Source of the DNA: Artemia franciscana
Lineage: Eukaryota; Arthropoda; Branchiopoda; Anostraca; Artemiidae
DNA: 64,000 nt
Assembly: GCF_032884065.1 (NCBI RefSeq)
Contig: NC_088866.1
Span: 61,668,435-61,732,434, forward strand
Direction: 5' to 3'
The stretch's first letter is position 1; every line of letters starts with the position of its first letter. The notes beneath the pieces were generated by a model, which ran no database searches, was not told where the DNA came from, and worked only from the letters and a program-made list of their open reading frames with translations. Shown in pieces: positions 1 through 64,000 of this stretch. Position numbers and translations under genes: made by a program.

Positions 1-1260
1 AACTCTGAGACATGATATTCTTCCCAACTTCAAATTTTATTAACATCCGATCACTCCTTCCTGGCACGTACGTAGGAATTCGGGGGGGGGGCAAAACTTT
101 CGAAACAGCAGATAAAAAGTAGCACTTTTTTTAATTCAGTAATGCAAAAAGCGCGTATATCGGAAAATACAGATTAACTTTAATCTGTTGTATTGTAGCG
201 GATGGGGGGGGGGAAGAAGACAGAAGCCTCAAAAGTACGTTTTAGGCGCAGGTTACGTTCATAGTGATTTAGAACCAGTGATTAATCTATTATATCCCAC
301 TGAAAGGGAAATTTTAGTGTTAACAGTACAATATGGGTGCTGTGGGGGTAGTTCTTCTATTGCAAAAACGTAGATTTTAATGAAAAATGATAGTTTCCAA
401 AATTGATCCATTAAAAGCTGTACTTTATCCTGAAAAGGGAGGATAAACGCCCTAATATCAAGGATAATTCTATTTTGCTGTGGAAAGCAAACTCTCTTTA
501 CAAAAAAATAACAGTAAATAGCTAATTATTTCAAAGAGGGTAAAAATTTAGACAGAAAATGATTAATAATTGGGCAGTGACTTGACCAGACAATTGCATG
601 CTGTAAAATCCCCCAAAACAGGCTTCACACATGTATCTATATTCTTAATAAATGTCCTACTTTTGCCAGAAATCCCAAGAAACCATGGGGAAATTAAACA
701 TTTCCCAGTTGTTGTCTTTTTTTTTTGGGGGGGGGGGGGCCCTGCGTACGTGCTAGACTCCTTCGTAAGTTAAAAATGCTTCGTTTTTTTTAATTTTCAG
801 AATTAACCCTCCCCCCAACTCCCCTAAACAGAGATGATCCATTCCGGTTATGTCAATCACGTATCTAGGACTTCTGCTTATTTTTCCCACCAAGTTTCAT
901 CCCGATCCCTCCATTCTAAGCGTTTTCCAAGATTTTAGGTCCCCCCCAACTCCCCCCAATTTCAGCGGACCTGGTCCGGATTAGAGACACGATATCCTTC
1001 CAAACATAAAATTTCATTAAGATCCCATCACCTGTTCGTAAGTTAAAAATACTTCATTTTTTCTATTTTTTCCGAATTAACCGACCCCCCACTCCACCCC
1101 CCCCCCCAGATGGTCAAATCGCGAAAACGACTATTTCTAATTTAATCTGGTCCGGTCCCTGTTACGCCTGTCAAATTTCATCGTCCTAGCTTACCTGGAA
1201 GTGCCTAAAGTAGCAAAACCGGGACAGACAGACCGACAGAATTTGCGATTGCTAATAAAT
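1..1260 (+). repeat. Satellite block, interrupted by a MITE
   Basis: Positions 1-60 and 757-1260 match the monomers of the array at 44.0-46.2 kb. They share phrases such as GATCCGATCACTCCTTC, a conserved stretch on 'accaagtttcatcccgatc' and runs of C. The block ends (about 1082-1255) with the same terminal module as the distant array, including GAATTTGCGATTGCTA. Positions 61-756 are a separate insertion. The upstream part lies beyond the window edge. No coding content is credible here. Confidence 0.75.
61..756. mobile_element. Non-autonomous TIR element (MITE), 8-bp TSD
   Basis: The element starts CTGGCACGTACGTAGG and ends with the reverse complement of CTAGCACGTACGCAGG, giving 16-bp imperfect terminal inverted repeats. 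It is flanked on both sides by ACTCCTTC (53-60 and 757-764). Removing it and one TSD copy restores a normal satellite monomer. An 8-bp TSD points to the hAT superfamily, although the ends are not the classic CAGGG. Long G runs sit just inside each end. It has no transposase. Confidence 0.85.
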
Positions 1261-1527
1261 TGCCAGGTGCAATAAAAAACAAAAAGTTCTAGTTGCCTTT
1301 TTAAGTAACCAAAAATTGGAGGGCAACTAAGTCTCCTCTCCCACCTCCTTTTTTTATCAAATCTTCCGATCAAAACTATGAAAAAGCCGTTTAGCCAAAA
1401 AAAAATAATATGCAAATTTCTTCTTAAATATTTATGCGCGGCGAGCCAAAATCAAAACATGCATTAATTCAAAAACGTTCAGAAATTAAATAAATATTTT
1501 TTTTAATTGCCAGTAAGGACCGACACT

Positions 1528-1731
1528 AAAACTTAAAACGAACAGAAATTTTTCGTATATGAAAGGGGTTGTCCCCTCCGCAACACCTCGCTCTTTACGC
1601 TAAAGTTTTTTATTGTTTTAAAAATTAGAGTTGTGAGAAAGAGTCAAACATTAGCGTAAAGAGCGAGGCGTTGCAGAGGAGACAACCCCTTTCATATACG
1701 GAATAATTTATGTTCGTTTTAAGTTTTAATT
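1528..1731. mobile_element. Foldback element, 'AAACTTAAAACGAAC' family
   Basis: Left arm (about 1530-1607) and right arm (about 1651-1731) are near-perfect inverted copies: TTAGCGTAAAGAGCGAGG on the right pairs with CCTCGCTCTTTACGCTAA on the left. Both outer ends carry AAACTTAAAACGAAC or its complement. The loop is only about 45 bp, so the transcript would fold into a long hairpin. Related ends recur near 5.46, 6.23 and 11.98 kb. No transposase is present. Confidence 0.8.
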
Positions 1732-2417
1732 TGAGAAAAGAGTCGCATACTCTATGGAAAATTAGTTACGTGTTCACAACTCGGGGTATATATTTAACTG
1801 TTAGAGGGGGGGGTCAGTTTATTGGCATGTCTTAAGGAAAGCTACAAATAAGTACTTGAGAGTGTTTTTCAAAAACTTAATAGTGTTTCCTTCTGAAGAG
1901 TAGGAATGCAGCAACAATGCGCGTAATTTAGGCATGGGATCCAGGCGCGTAAGTAGGATTTTTTTTAGGGAAGGCCAATGATTAAAAGACAATTTTTCCT
2001 TCGTTATTTGAACAAGAAGTGTGAAGAAGTTCATGATTTCAAGGTTTTTCAGGATTTTAGGGGCCATTCACGCTCCCCCCCCCCCGAAAACACTTCCCTG
2101 GTTGGATCCATTCCTGGTGTTTCATATATCTTTTTCAACTACTTTCTGAGGTAGCAAAGGTTCCATCGTCTAGAATTTTAACTGAACTTTTCGCGCCAAG
2201 CCTTGTCTGTATACACCTTTTAAAGCTGTTAGCCACCCCTCAGAAAAATGTTTCTTAGATAGGAGGTTCTCCTTGTCTAAGACAGTAGAATGTGTACTCA
2301 CGAGTGCTAAATTATGTCTTATTTTAAATTTTAGTGAATTTCTCATCAAAAACGAAGCATATACTTAACTATTCATCTTTTTCAAAAGAAAAATATCCTG
2401 AGAGTAAAAACTACAGA

Positions 2418-25701
<23,284 letters not shown>

Positions 25702-25753
25702 AAGTCATAGCTTTGACAAATCGCTATGACAAAGCGGAACAAATTTTTTACAA

Positions 25754-25759
25754 AATAAA
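25754..25759 (+). terminator. Poly(A) signal AATAAA of the CRTAP-like gene
   Basis: AATAAA lies about 50 bases after the stop. Another AATAAA overlaps the stop codon (25697-25702) and is probably too early. Usage is inferred. Confidence 0.5.
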
Positions 25760-27750
25760 GAAATTGAGCTTGAAATTGTAGTTCCTTTTAAATTGTTGCT
25801 TTTTTCAAACATTTATTTGATTTATCATAAACGGAACGAAACAAATTTTCGTTAGTAATTTAAAACTGACGTGTAACACAGATGTTTCTGACAAGATATT
25901 AGTACTGAAACCGTGTAAATTCCAATGAAATAGTTACTTTTTAAATTTAATTCTTCTTTTTATAGCATTTTCAACCTCCTTTCATTTTTCTTTTCAAGCT
26001 TGTTCTTAGCTGTTGATTGTATTTCACCATGTTTTATTTTCACCAATCGATTTTTGTTGGCAGCTTACAATCGATGTTTAAACACAGACTTATAACGAGT
26101 GATTCGTTTTTAAATTGCCTAAATTTTATTAAAATTCTACTAAAATTACTAAATCCTATTGGTTCGTTTTGAAATTGCCTAAATTTTATTAAAAATACCA
26201 GCGTTGTCAACGATTTGAGATAACTGTACTAGTTTTTCCAACTAAAATTATACCACAAGAGATAAATTCGCATCATCTGAACTGAAGGTAAAAAAATTGC
26301 CGTAACTAGAGTAGATTGTCATTAAATTCAAAACTGATCCAATCTTCGAGTCGGAAAGAAACGGGAAATCATAATGTCATAATTTTAAAATATACCGCAT
26401 TGTACCAGGAAATCTAAATTATGTCAAAAACGGTACAATTATATTGCATTGGCAACGCTGGCCAAAACCCTTAAGGTGGTTGATTTTACACCATCTTTGA
26501 TTAGAACTAAGTTCTTAATACTCAGAGGTTTTCAGAATGAGGCCGTGATGATATTTTTGGCGCTTTATTTAAATTTTCAAAATATGCATATCCTCTGCTC
26601 CTATCACTTTCATTGCTTTTGGGCTAAATTTCATGAAAATATAATTTTGAACTTGGACCGGATTTAAAACTTCTCTGCCCTTTCCCATCAAAATCATCTT
26701 CGATCGAGACTATTTTCGCTTATGCAGAAAAGTTAAAAATAAAACAGAATGAAAATATACGAAAACGGGTATAATATATGAAATAAGACAGTTGAAAAAA
26801 AAAAAACATTTAAATATAACTTCAGAAGTTACTGGTAGTATGAACATTTGAGGAGTTCAGGAAAACTCATTTTTCAGGCCAACAGAGAATCGCTCGCTGA
26901 ATGGATGGGACGCCAAAAAAGGGTATATAGGACAGTTGAACATAAAAAAAAAAAAAAAAACACATTTTAATATAACTTCAGAAGTTACTAATATTATTAG
27001 AAAAAATATTGTTTTTTTTTGTTATTTTCCACTGTCCTATGCCAAATATTAAATCCGTTTTCGTTTATTTTCCTATCCTTTTATTTGTAAATAGAAAGGC
27101 AGCGTCGACTAAAGATTATTTAGGAGAAAAATTCGTATCTAGAAATCTATTAGAAAACACAGCCGCATATAATCACATTCAGAAGATCTTAATCCAATGA
27201 GCTAAATTATATAAAAGCACAAACTACAAATATTATCTTATAAGATCACACAAAACAAGGACTAAATATTTCCCAAACTATAGCACTAATACGGAGTCCT
27301 CTCGATTGAAGTATTTGTGTAACAATTACGAAACCTTAGACATTCTTATGAAAAATTAAACATACTTTTCTTAAAGTCTAAGAAACTTGTGCAAAACCCA
27401 ATTTATTTAGATGTCAATAAAAAGGTTTTCATGAAACCCACATTAATCTTACGAAATCTAGTGTTTTTCTGATTTAAAAAAAAAAAAAAACTTAGAATTT
27501 ACTTAGACAAGCTAATCCTATAGCAATAGAAACTATTCAAAAAATAAAGAAATAAAGAACAGAAATAAGAAAAATATAAAGAAGCTGCCAGAAAAGAAAA
27601 TCAAGAAAGAGATAAAAAAAATAAAATAAAGAAGCTACCTAAAAAGAAAATAAAGAAAAAGAATTGTAACGAGTCTTCACCCAAGCAAACTTTCCAATCG
27701 GCAATAAGCTTTCATTAGCTTGTCTTTCAATTTTTCTAATTTTAAAATAA
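25760..27750. other. Intergenic region between the two convergent genes
   Basis: AT-rich. It holds small direct repeats: 'AATTGCCTAAATTTTATTAA' at about 26113 and 26172, and 'ATATAACTTCAGAAGTTACT' at about 26815 and 26971, each after an A-rich run. 27535-27665 is A/G-rich low complexity. No gene was recognised. Confidence 0.5.
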
Positions 27751-27752
27751 CG

Positions 27753-27758
27753 TTTATT
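27753..27758 (-). terminator. Candidate poly(A) signal of the fasciclin gene
   Basis: AATAAA on the minus strand, about 195 bases after the stop codon. Usage is inferred. Confidence 0.4.
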
Positions 27759-27952
27759 ATATATTTGAAATGTCTAATAAAAGGTCCTCAAATATTTTGG
27801 ATCTGTCCTTAATATCTAAACCAAACTAAAAAGAGAGGTTCTCTTTCTTTATGACAAGAGACGTTCATAACATTTTGACGACAGACTTTCACCAGAGAAA
27901 TGAGAAACATTCACGCCCATGGAAAAGAAAAGCACTACGACACCACCGTTTT

Positions 27953-56300
<28,348 letters not shown>

Positions 56301-56344
56301 AATTAAGCATTTATTTGTTTTTGAGAATTATGCAACGTAAATGA

Positions 56345-56373
56345 AAGTGATGAAGTCATGTTGTGGATTTATA
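56345..56373 (-). promoter_or_regulatory. TATA box and initiator-like site of the fasciclin gene
   Basis: On the minus strand TATAAA (56373-56368) is followed 25 bases later by TCACTT (56350-56345), which fits the arthropod initiator TCAKTY with +1 A at 56348. That would give a 5'UTR of about 48 nt. An ATG in that leader (about 56310) is out of frame with the main ATG and opens a short overlapping uORF; its context is weaker (T at -3). Inferred from spacing only. Confidence 0.55.
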
Positions 56374-56399
56374 AGCAGCAGATGGCAGAATAGAATAGT

Positions 56400-57760
56400 T
56401 CAGCCACAGAGCAGCTGCCCATTACCAAAACCGAGCATCAAAACCGAATTCAATTTTGAATTCAGGGTATCAATCGGAGAGGATACATGAACTTCTGAAT
56501 TTTGATAGAAAGCTCATTATTCTTTTTCTTTTTTTCTTTTTCTGAAAATGAGCAAAACCAATATTCTATTGTTCTTTAAAAAGTTTTACAAATAGAGATA
56601 CTAAGTCTTGCCAAAAAACAACTAGGAGACTCAGAGAGTTATTGCCTATTTTAATTCAGTATAGTAGAAAGAAATACTACTAAGGGTCATGAGAACAGAA
56701 TTCAAAAATTAATGCTTAATTTGAATATATAATATAATGATAAATCAACCCCTCTACAATTTGAAAAACTGTACTATGTCACCACACTTTTTCAATCTGT
56801 TCATGCACAATGTTATCATTCATACAAGCCAAATATAGAATAAAATATCTGGAGTAATTATTAACAGACTGAGATGTATTGAATGTCTTATCTGGATTTC
56901 TGTAAGTGTATCACACCTTCAAAGACATGGTGAATACATCAATCAAGTTACGAAATACTTTTGCCCACAAAACAACAGCAGCAAAAAAAGCGTCGGTAGC
57001 TTCTCACTATGAGCAAAAACACTCAGGGCCAGATCGAGTAGGTGCGGAGCACAACACACGCAGATATATATATATATATATTTATATAAGCTACTTTTTC
57101 GTCAATTCATTTCCTAAAGAGTTGGATCAGTCATGTTTAACAGAGGAGGGGGCTTTTTGCGACCTCAATCCAAATATAAAATGCTACAGATTCACCGATT
57201 TCCTTATAATTTTGTACATTTTCTGTACAATACGCCTATTTTTGGAACATTTTTCTTAATTTCCCTCCCTTCTCTTTGAAAAATTTCACAAAAATTCTTG
57301 TCTGAAATAAGAAAAGGTCTTAGACTTGGAAAACTTTGTAATTGTGATGTGTTTATTAGTTGGTAATTACTTTTGAAACTGTTTCATTCAGAAGAGTTAA
57401 CAGTTCTTAAAATATTTAATATCCACTGTAATCATATTTCTAAAACGTTAAATGCCACATTACCCATAATATACTATAATAAATTGTGCTTAAATAACTC
57501 TGATAACAATTAAAGTTAATATAGGATGATATATTTTTATTTAATTTTAAATATACTGTATTGAAAAAACAACCGAGGTTTTCTATGAAAATCAAGCATC
57601 GCTGAAACCATTCACTATGGCCTCTTGAAGACTAGACAGGGACTCACCTACTATTATCCCTGGCCTATCCTTTTAGACATAACATCAAAGCCCCAAAAGC
57701 AGCCTAACTAGAAGATTTTCCAACAATCTTGCCCCTCACAGAAGGTTGAGATAACATTAA

Positions 57761-57812
<52 letters not shown>

Positions 57813-59735
57813 AGCAACTAACAGTACACTCTGCACATTTGTTTTCTCTTCAGTATAAAAATAACTTCTTACATAATAAACTCTGAATCACGGTTTCACA
57901 ATTATTTGATAACTGATACGAAATAAGTTTACAATTATTTATCAAATATACATGGTTATATAGATCGTTTTTATGTAACGAGTCTCTGCAATATGACCCT
58001 CAAAATCGATCAGCAGTTTTCGAGCAATGTTTGCTTTGTATAAAGAAATTACACATTCCTGGCCATACTTCCAAAAAGCTAGCCCTGAAGCATATAGGTA
58101 CTGGGGTGGTGGGTTCTAAAGCGTAAATGGAGAAAATAAGTATTAGCCCTCTATGCATATATGATGCCCTAGCCTCAATGAACAAGTAATATCTGTCATC
58201 GTTTTCATTATAGATGTCGCAGGTAACTAAAGTGGCGGTTAATTTAAAATAAATTTTGAACTTTAAATAATTTTTTAAATTATAAGCAAGTGAGTGTCGT
58301 TTTAGCTATATTAATTACTTTGTATATTACATATTTCGAGTAGGAAGTATTATAATGGTTTTGTCCTGGCGACTATCATATTGCTAGATTATGTCTATGG
58401 TCAGATGCTAGCCTAGGATAGACTTGGTTTTGAAATTTATCTTCTTCATTACAATAATTCCTTGTTAGCAGTCTTGTGCCTGGCCTATTCTGAACTAATC
58501 TCAATAGTAACAAAAGAGCAGTGTAGTAACATTGTTAAGAAAACAATTCATAGGCTACTTCATAACATACAGAATAGCCTAGGCTAATTGTAGCTAACAC
58601 ATTTTGCTTGCAACCCTGTTACACTTTACCCTCGACCCCTCTAATGTGCAAATATACAGCACAGATTATATGTTTTCAATGCATTCCACCATCCATTAGG
58701 CTACTTGTTTTTCTGGTTCTTGTTTTTTCATAGGCTAGCTGATTCAATTTACAGGTACATTGGTTGAACCAAGAGATGAGAATTGGGAGAATAGATTGGA
58801 AATACATAATTTTAGCCATGTATTTGTACATTTGGCATGTTGAGGGTAAATTATAGCTGGGCTACACAAGATCTGTTAGCTACAATTATTTTGTATAGAC
58901 TAGGCCTATTTGGCTATGAAGTCTAAATTGTTTTATTAACATATTCCCTTCTCTAGGCATATACTCCATTCAGTTCCTTATTCAGCACTGTTTCCAAGAT
59001 AAGGGTTATCAGTCAGATCCAGCCTAGGTCACTGCCACTAATAACTCACCACAGCACTAAGCCACCTGAGGCCAAAACAGCTACAAATGTTCTTCCTCCA
59101 TCCCAGTCTATTCAAAGCAGTAGGAGATCCAGGGGGCACCCCTTCCCTAACATAGTGGTGGATTTGTGGTTAGGACCACTTGCTCTGGTTTAGGATAAAA
59201 GTTATTTTTTTTTAATTGGGTTTGTCTAGTCTTTGTTAGACTATACTAATGATGCATATCACCAAAAAGTGTTTAATTAGATTTTGGTGTATGAAGAGAA
59301 TCTGTCTGTATTACCACATAAAGCAACTGGGAGGCAGAAATCTTCATTTTATAATAATAAGGAGGGGAAATATAAAATCTTCACTTCTTTAGGCTGTTGA
59401 AATGATATTTCAGGATTGGGCTATCACAACAGGGCTGAAAAGCAAAATATTTACTTCTTTTTACTGTAAAAACTTTGTTTTTGAGTCTTGCTGTGACACT
59501 AAGGCAAAGAAATTGATGTCATTACTTTTTTGGCTGTCTGTTTTTGGTTTTTGGGTTTGCTTTTTTTGTGAAGCATGGTGGCTTTTATATCATTGTTGTT
59601 TTTTAGAGAATTTGTATAATAGAAAGTAAATGTATAAGAAATGCAAAAATTTTTTTCTCAAGTTTTGGATTTTGCTGACCAAATGGTTGCCACTTTAATG
59701 CCTAATTTCATCTAATTGAAGCACTGCCTTATATG
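56400..59735. other. Upstream of the fasciclin gene; A49 tract
   Basis: Apart from a short (TA) run (57063-57081) and a 49-bp poly-A at 57762-57810, there is no recognisable feature. The sequence before the poly-A might be a retroposed copy, but I see no target duplication. Whether a neighbouring gene's regulation lies here cannot be judged. Confidence 0.4.
57762..57810. repeat. Poly-A tract, 49 bp
   Basis: An uninterrupted A run. It may be the tail of a retroposed sequence on the plus strand. Confidence 0.9.
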
Positions 59736-59879
59736 ACATATCACCTCCTCTTTTCATCATAAAACATTAAAATAAAGGCCAAACTCTTTATAACTTTAAT
59801 AAAGGTTTGTATAGGTATATACTTAAAACTAAGCATATGAGTCAAAATACTCCTTCAAAGTAAATCTAGTTTGGTGTAC

Positions 59880-62030
59880 ATATAAGATAGCTCCATTATT
59901 AGTGCATGTAGTAGTAAGTGCCCTGATGATTTAGCAAAGTATGAGTCATATAAAAACATCCTCATATCTGCCATAAGAACTGCAAAAATATTTATTTTGC
60001 AAATAGGATTGATGATTGCCAAGGAAACTTATGCAAGGTCTGATCAGTCATTAATGAAGTACTTTCCTGCAGAAAGTCACAACAATTTCCATTTCATTAC
60101 AAAAATGCAGACACCTCACCCATCAACAATGAATCAGCAGCAAGCAAATTCAGCACCTACTTTTCTACCTTGCCTTCAGTAGACATTCCTGGTTGCCAGG
60201 TCATAAGTAACATCCCCATTGCCAGGATATCTTTTTTTCACTCCTTGTAGTAAAATAGAAATTCAAAATGTTATTTCCCTTCTTCCTAATTCTTTCTCAG
60301 ATGATCAGTTTGGCCTAAGTAATTATATTGTTAAAAATATATCAAAGTTTATCTTTATTCCACTTGCATATCTTAAAAATCTGTCTTTCTTCTCTGGTGC
60401 ATTTCCTGATATATTTAAAGTAGCTAAAATCATCCCACTGCATAAGAATGGAAATATATCTGACTATAGGCCTATTTCTATCCTTCCTGTTTTTTGAAGA
60501 CCCTGGAAAAAGTTATGCATAAGAGGCTTTCTTCTTTCCTATTTGGCACCAACACTGCTGAAGGAAAGCCTTTAATATCTTCTCGCCAGAATGATTTCCA
60601 GTCAAACTTTTCTACTTTGCATGCACTGACTGATCCCACTGAATTTGTGTGTGCTAATCTGGATAAAGGATTGTGTACACTTAGCCTTTTTTTTTAGATT
60701 TTTCAAAGGCTTTTGATATGGATGACCATTCTCTATTGTTATCTGAATTGAATCATTTAGGAGTGTATGGCATTCCCCATCATAGGTTTAAATCTTATCT
60801 TTCAGGAAGATACCAGTATATGTCCATTAATTCTGCATGTTCTCCACCTTTACCAGTTTCTATGGGAGTTCCCCAAGGTTCAGTATTAGGTCCCCTTTTA
60901 TTTCTTGTTTATAGTAATGATCTATTGGATGTTCTTGGTTGTTTTATTCACCATATATTATTTGCTGGTGACAGTAACTTCTCCATTGTAGACTCCAACA
61001 TTAGTTTGGCAGTCTTGAAAGTTCAGAATCTTCTTGATAATGTCAAAAAATGGTGTCTGTTTAATGGCACAGTGCTTAACAGTAAAAAAGGTGTGGTTAT
61101 GAGGTTTAAATGCCATATTGTATGTTGGAGCCCAGCAATATGATCCATTTGTTTTATGGTGAGGATGAAATTCCCCAGGTTACTCCAGGTAAGTTCCTAG
61201 TGTTCATTGATTCTTTTTTTGCATTTAAAACCCATATAGCACACACACATTCAGTCCTTTTAAGCCAAACTTCAATGTTAAACCATGCCAATTCAGTTTT
61301 ATCACCTGATATTATGTTTAATCTTTATTTTGCTTTTATGTTCACTTATCTTTCTTATTGCTGCTCAGATTGGGGAAATACCAACAAATCTACACTTCAC
61401 TCTCTTCAGAGAGCCCAGAACAGAGCATTAAAGGCTGCTTTTTGCCTTCCTTGTCTATATCCTTCTACCAGCCTTTATGCTGATACAGATCTTGATACAC
61501 TTGATACCATTATTGCCAAAAATAATCTTTGCCTTGCCTTTACAATGGTCTTTTACCTTAAGTTCTCCAGCAGTACTTTCTCAGGTCATCATTATCAATT
61601 AGATATCCTTTATTGCTATGCAGTTTTCTTGAAAGTTATCTGCTCTAAATTGTTCATCCACTGCTGCTAAGAAATCCCCAATTTACTGTTCTATTTCTTT
61701 ATAGAAGTAAATGCCATCTGTTATGCCTCTTCATCTTACACTTTGGTCTGTTTAACGTTATTTCCATTAATAAAATTAATTTAATGAATCATTTGAATTT
61801 ATGAATCATTTGAATTTATGAATCATTTGAATTTCCATATGTAATGTGTATTTTGTCTGGTTCTTTCTCTATTTATTATGTTTTTTTTACATATGTGAAA
61901 TTTATTTATTTGATATAGTGTGTTAAGTGTAATGGATCCCCTAACAAGTAACTTCAGGGGCTTTTGTTTTTACATGGTGTAATAAATATATGTTGTATAG
62001 TGTATTTATTATCTAAAAAATGAATGAATG
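59880..62030 (+). mobile_element. CR1/L2-like LINE relic, linker to 3' tail
   Basis: The linker reads 'YESYKNILISAIRTAKIFYF' and 'VWSVINEVLSC'. RT: 'FPDIFKVAKIIPLHKNGNIS' and DYRPISILPVF (60219-60497), 'KTLEKVMHKRLSSFL', 'GVPQGSVLGPLLFLVYSNDL', FAGDSN in place of FADD, then after a frameshift 'SYCCSDWGNTNKSTLHSLQR' and AQNRALKA (61110-61670). The 3'UTR has a CCCCT...AGGGG stem near 61940 and ends in an (ATGA)n tail near 62020-62030, as in L2/CR1 elements. Stops near 60497 and 60695, the changed FADD and the frameshift make it dead. Confidence 0.85.
61780..61838 (+). repeat. 18-bp tandem repeat, 3 copies
   Basis: AATCATTTGAATTTATG repeated three times in the LINE 3'UTR. Confidence 0.9.
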
Positions 62031-62765
62031 AAAAGGTCAGAGTAATCATTTACAAAGAATAGATTTGCAAAAATTGTTCATAAAACAAGGCAAATAATTG
62101 TGTGTTTATTTTTTTTTTATCTAGCTGGTATAGATGGGTTGCCAAATTCTCATTTTGAATCAGTGGAATGGCATCAATTTTTTTTTCAAACATTTTTTAA
62201 TAAAATGCTGATAAAAAGTGGAAATTCACACAACTTGAGTTAACCACAGAAACAGAATACAGCTACAATATTACTTCAGAATTTTTCACCTTTTCAATAC
62301 CAACTGATCATAAATATAGTTATGTTTTTGTATAGGGGTTACACATATTTGTCCATAAAATTGTCTAAACTGCTATATATACTACTGAAGATTTTTATAC
62401 TAATTTTGATATATGCCATCCAATATTCTTACTTAATGCTAAATCTGAGTCAAATTTCAAATTTTTATTTTTTGTGCTTGATAGACATTTGAGATTTAAA
62501 CTTTGGATTGAATATATGAAAATCTCAAGATTAAAAAAAAATATTTAGAAATCTACCACAGCTTGAAACCCTGAGAATTTAAATTACCAATCTATATCTT
62601 TCAAATGTAAAAATAACAAACATATTTTTGTTTTTTAAGGAGTATTTTGACACATATGCTTAGTTTGAAGCACATACCTACATATATCTTTATAAGAGTT
62701 CATATTTTTCTGACAATTTTGGTCTTTATTTAAATATTTTGGGATGAATAGAAGAGGAAATACTA

Positions 62766-64000
62766 ATGAAGACCTCTAAACCGACAGTACTCTAGCCTGA
62801 CAGGACTAGCCATTATAAATGTTTTTCTTGTTACACCCCTAAAAGAACTAGTATTGAATGTTTAATATATCTTTTACAAAAGTGCAAATTGTATCTTTAT
62901 CCTCATTTCCTACTTTTCATTATTATTGTAGCTACCAAGGAATGCCACAAAGCTAGGCAACATTCTTAATGATTTGACCTATACAAATTGTCACAAAGAG
63001 TGCATGACCCCAAAAGATGGTCCAAGACCATTTATGTTTTGACAGTAAAAAGCTTAACTCACTTGCTATAGCAGTCAGAACTGCAAAGGAAAAAAATTAT
63101 GCAGAAAATATAAATTATAATATTTTTTTATAGATACTGAACATCTTTTTATTTTTTTGATGGTGGCGTGATTTTTATAACTTATTATCTTTGTATAAAT
63201 ATTTTTATACCATTCTAATTTCAATAGATTTGTCAGAACTTTAGCCCTCACCAGATTTTAGATCAAATTTATGATGATTTCCACTACCTACCTGCAACAT
63301 ACAGTTATCAAGGCTCCCTTTAAATTTTGGGTATTTCTTTTTTGCAAGTTTATCAAAGCAACCTACTATGCCCCCCCCCTATAGAAAATCCTGGATCCTC
63401 CCCTCATTCAAAGTCTGGTGTAAATGTATGAGCAGTCCACTACATAAGGATACATATTGAGAAAACAATTCTTACTTCATAATTTGCAAAATAATTGTAA
63501 TTAACATATTCTCCAGCAGGAAAACCTTTATCAACACTTCTTTTACGGTTGTACAGTTTTTTAAACACAATTGACATATGTTTTACTTTATTTATCTGCT
63601 TTCAAATAGTCTGTATATGAAAATTAAACACCATCACTGCTATCTACCAAAAAAAAATATTGTTAGGCAAATATTGATAAATTAGGTTAGGTTATATTAG
63701 CTAGATGGCTCTTGGGTGTTTGTTTATAAACATTTTTCAAAACTTGAGAATAGAAATAAACATTGAAAATGTGATTGAAAAACTGGAAATACAGTGAAAG
63801 AAGTAAAGATAAAGGTTTTCCCACTGGGAAATATGCTAAGTAGGATTATTTTGCATATTATGAAGCAACAAGTGTTTTCTTCACGTGTCTTCTTATGTAG
63901 AGGACTGCTCATGCATTTACGCCCAGAGCCTCCCTCTTTATGCCCTCCCAAGAAATTCCCAGTTCCCTTAAATTTTTCCTTACAACATCCTCCCATCCCA
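62766..64000. other. Nothing recognised to the window end
   Basis: AT-rich. An open frame of 90 codons on the minus strand (63996-63724) has no known resemblance. Confidence 0.4.

Larger units (their letters stand above)
59740..62765. repeat. Inverted repeat arms bracketing a LINE
   Basis: Left arm 59740-59863 and right arm 62630-62765 are diverged reverse complements: left 'AACTAAGCATATGAGTCAAA' and ATACTCCTT versus right 'AAGGAGTATTTTGACACATA' and TGCTTAGTTTGAAG. The LINE at about 59880-62030 lies wholly between them. Confidence 0.75.

Noticed and set aside
721-740. Long G/C homopolymers (also 24590, 33292, 36082) as G-quadruplex regulators
   Set aside because: They recur inside satellites and elements, and length errors are likely; no gene context supports a role.
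2334-2417. Upstream extension of the CRTAP-like protein
   Set aside because: It has no ATG, and the signal peptide starts at 2418, so this part is 5'UTR.

Overview
This is eukaryotic nuclear DNA, AT-rich and dense in repeats. It holds two spliced animal genes whose introns are packed with decayed transposons. The genes (a CRTAP-type collagen-modification cofactor and a secreted two-domain fasciclin protein), the mix of LINEs, hATs and a Helitron, and the long (TA)n tracts suggest an arthropod, possibly a crustacean. That placement is inference; nothing here fixes the species. I see no bacterial genes, CRISPR array, rRNA or tRNA.

Gene 1 (+ strand, 2418-25701) has five coding exons: 2418-2855, 15912-16058, 21433-21613, 22740-22865 and 25490-25701. 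All junctions are GT/AG and all phases agree. The product is 367 aa with a signal peptide, four CXXXC motifs and no dioxygenase domain, which is the layout of cartilage-associated protein (CRTAP). A frameshifted copy of its last exon lies just upstream of the real one.

Gene 2 (- strand, 56300-27953) has five coding exons: 56300-56072, 37923-37724, 32827-32595, 30635-30460 and 28113-27953. Again every phase agrees. The product is 332 aa: a signal peptide and two FAS1 domains, as in the TGFBI/periostin/fasciclin family. A TATA box and an initiator-like site lie at a sensible distance upstream. The two genes converge, with stop codons about 2.25 kb apart, and both products plausibly act on collagen or extracellular matrix.

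Most of the rest is mobile DNA. CRTAP intron 1 (2.9-15.9 kb) holds (TA)n tracts, foldback elements, two LINE 3' ends and a hAT (13053-14433) with a perfect 8-bp target duplication, inserted in a LINE 3'UTR. Intron 2 holds an RTE-like endonuclease relic; intron 4 holds a 700-bp tandem duplication. Fasciclin intron 4 holds a LINE RNase H relic, intron 3 a 31-bp minisatellite, and intron 2 a 200-bp (TA)n tract. The 18-kb intron 1 is a nest of a 4.0-kb hAT (38124-42161, perfect TSD), a satellite array (44.0-46.2 kb), a deleted Helitron (46540-48449), a 614-bp foldback element with an 8-bp TSD, and at least five LINE fragments. Upstream of the fasciclin gene (56.4-64 kb) is a decayed CR1/L2-like LINE bracketed by a long inverted repeat.

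I found no convincing new multi-gene system. The best novelty is in the repeats: a satellite block bounded by short inverted repeats, a widespread unclassified foldback family, and LINE fragments bracketed by inverted or direct arms.
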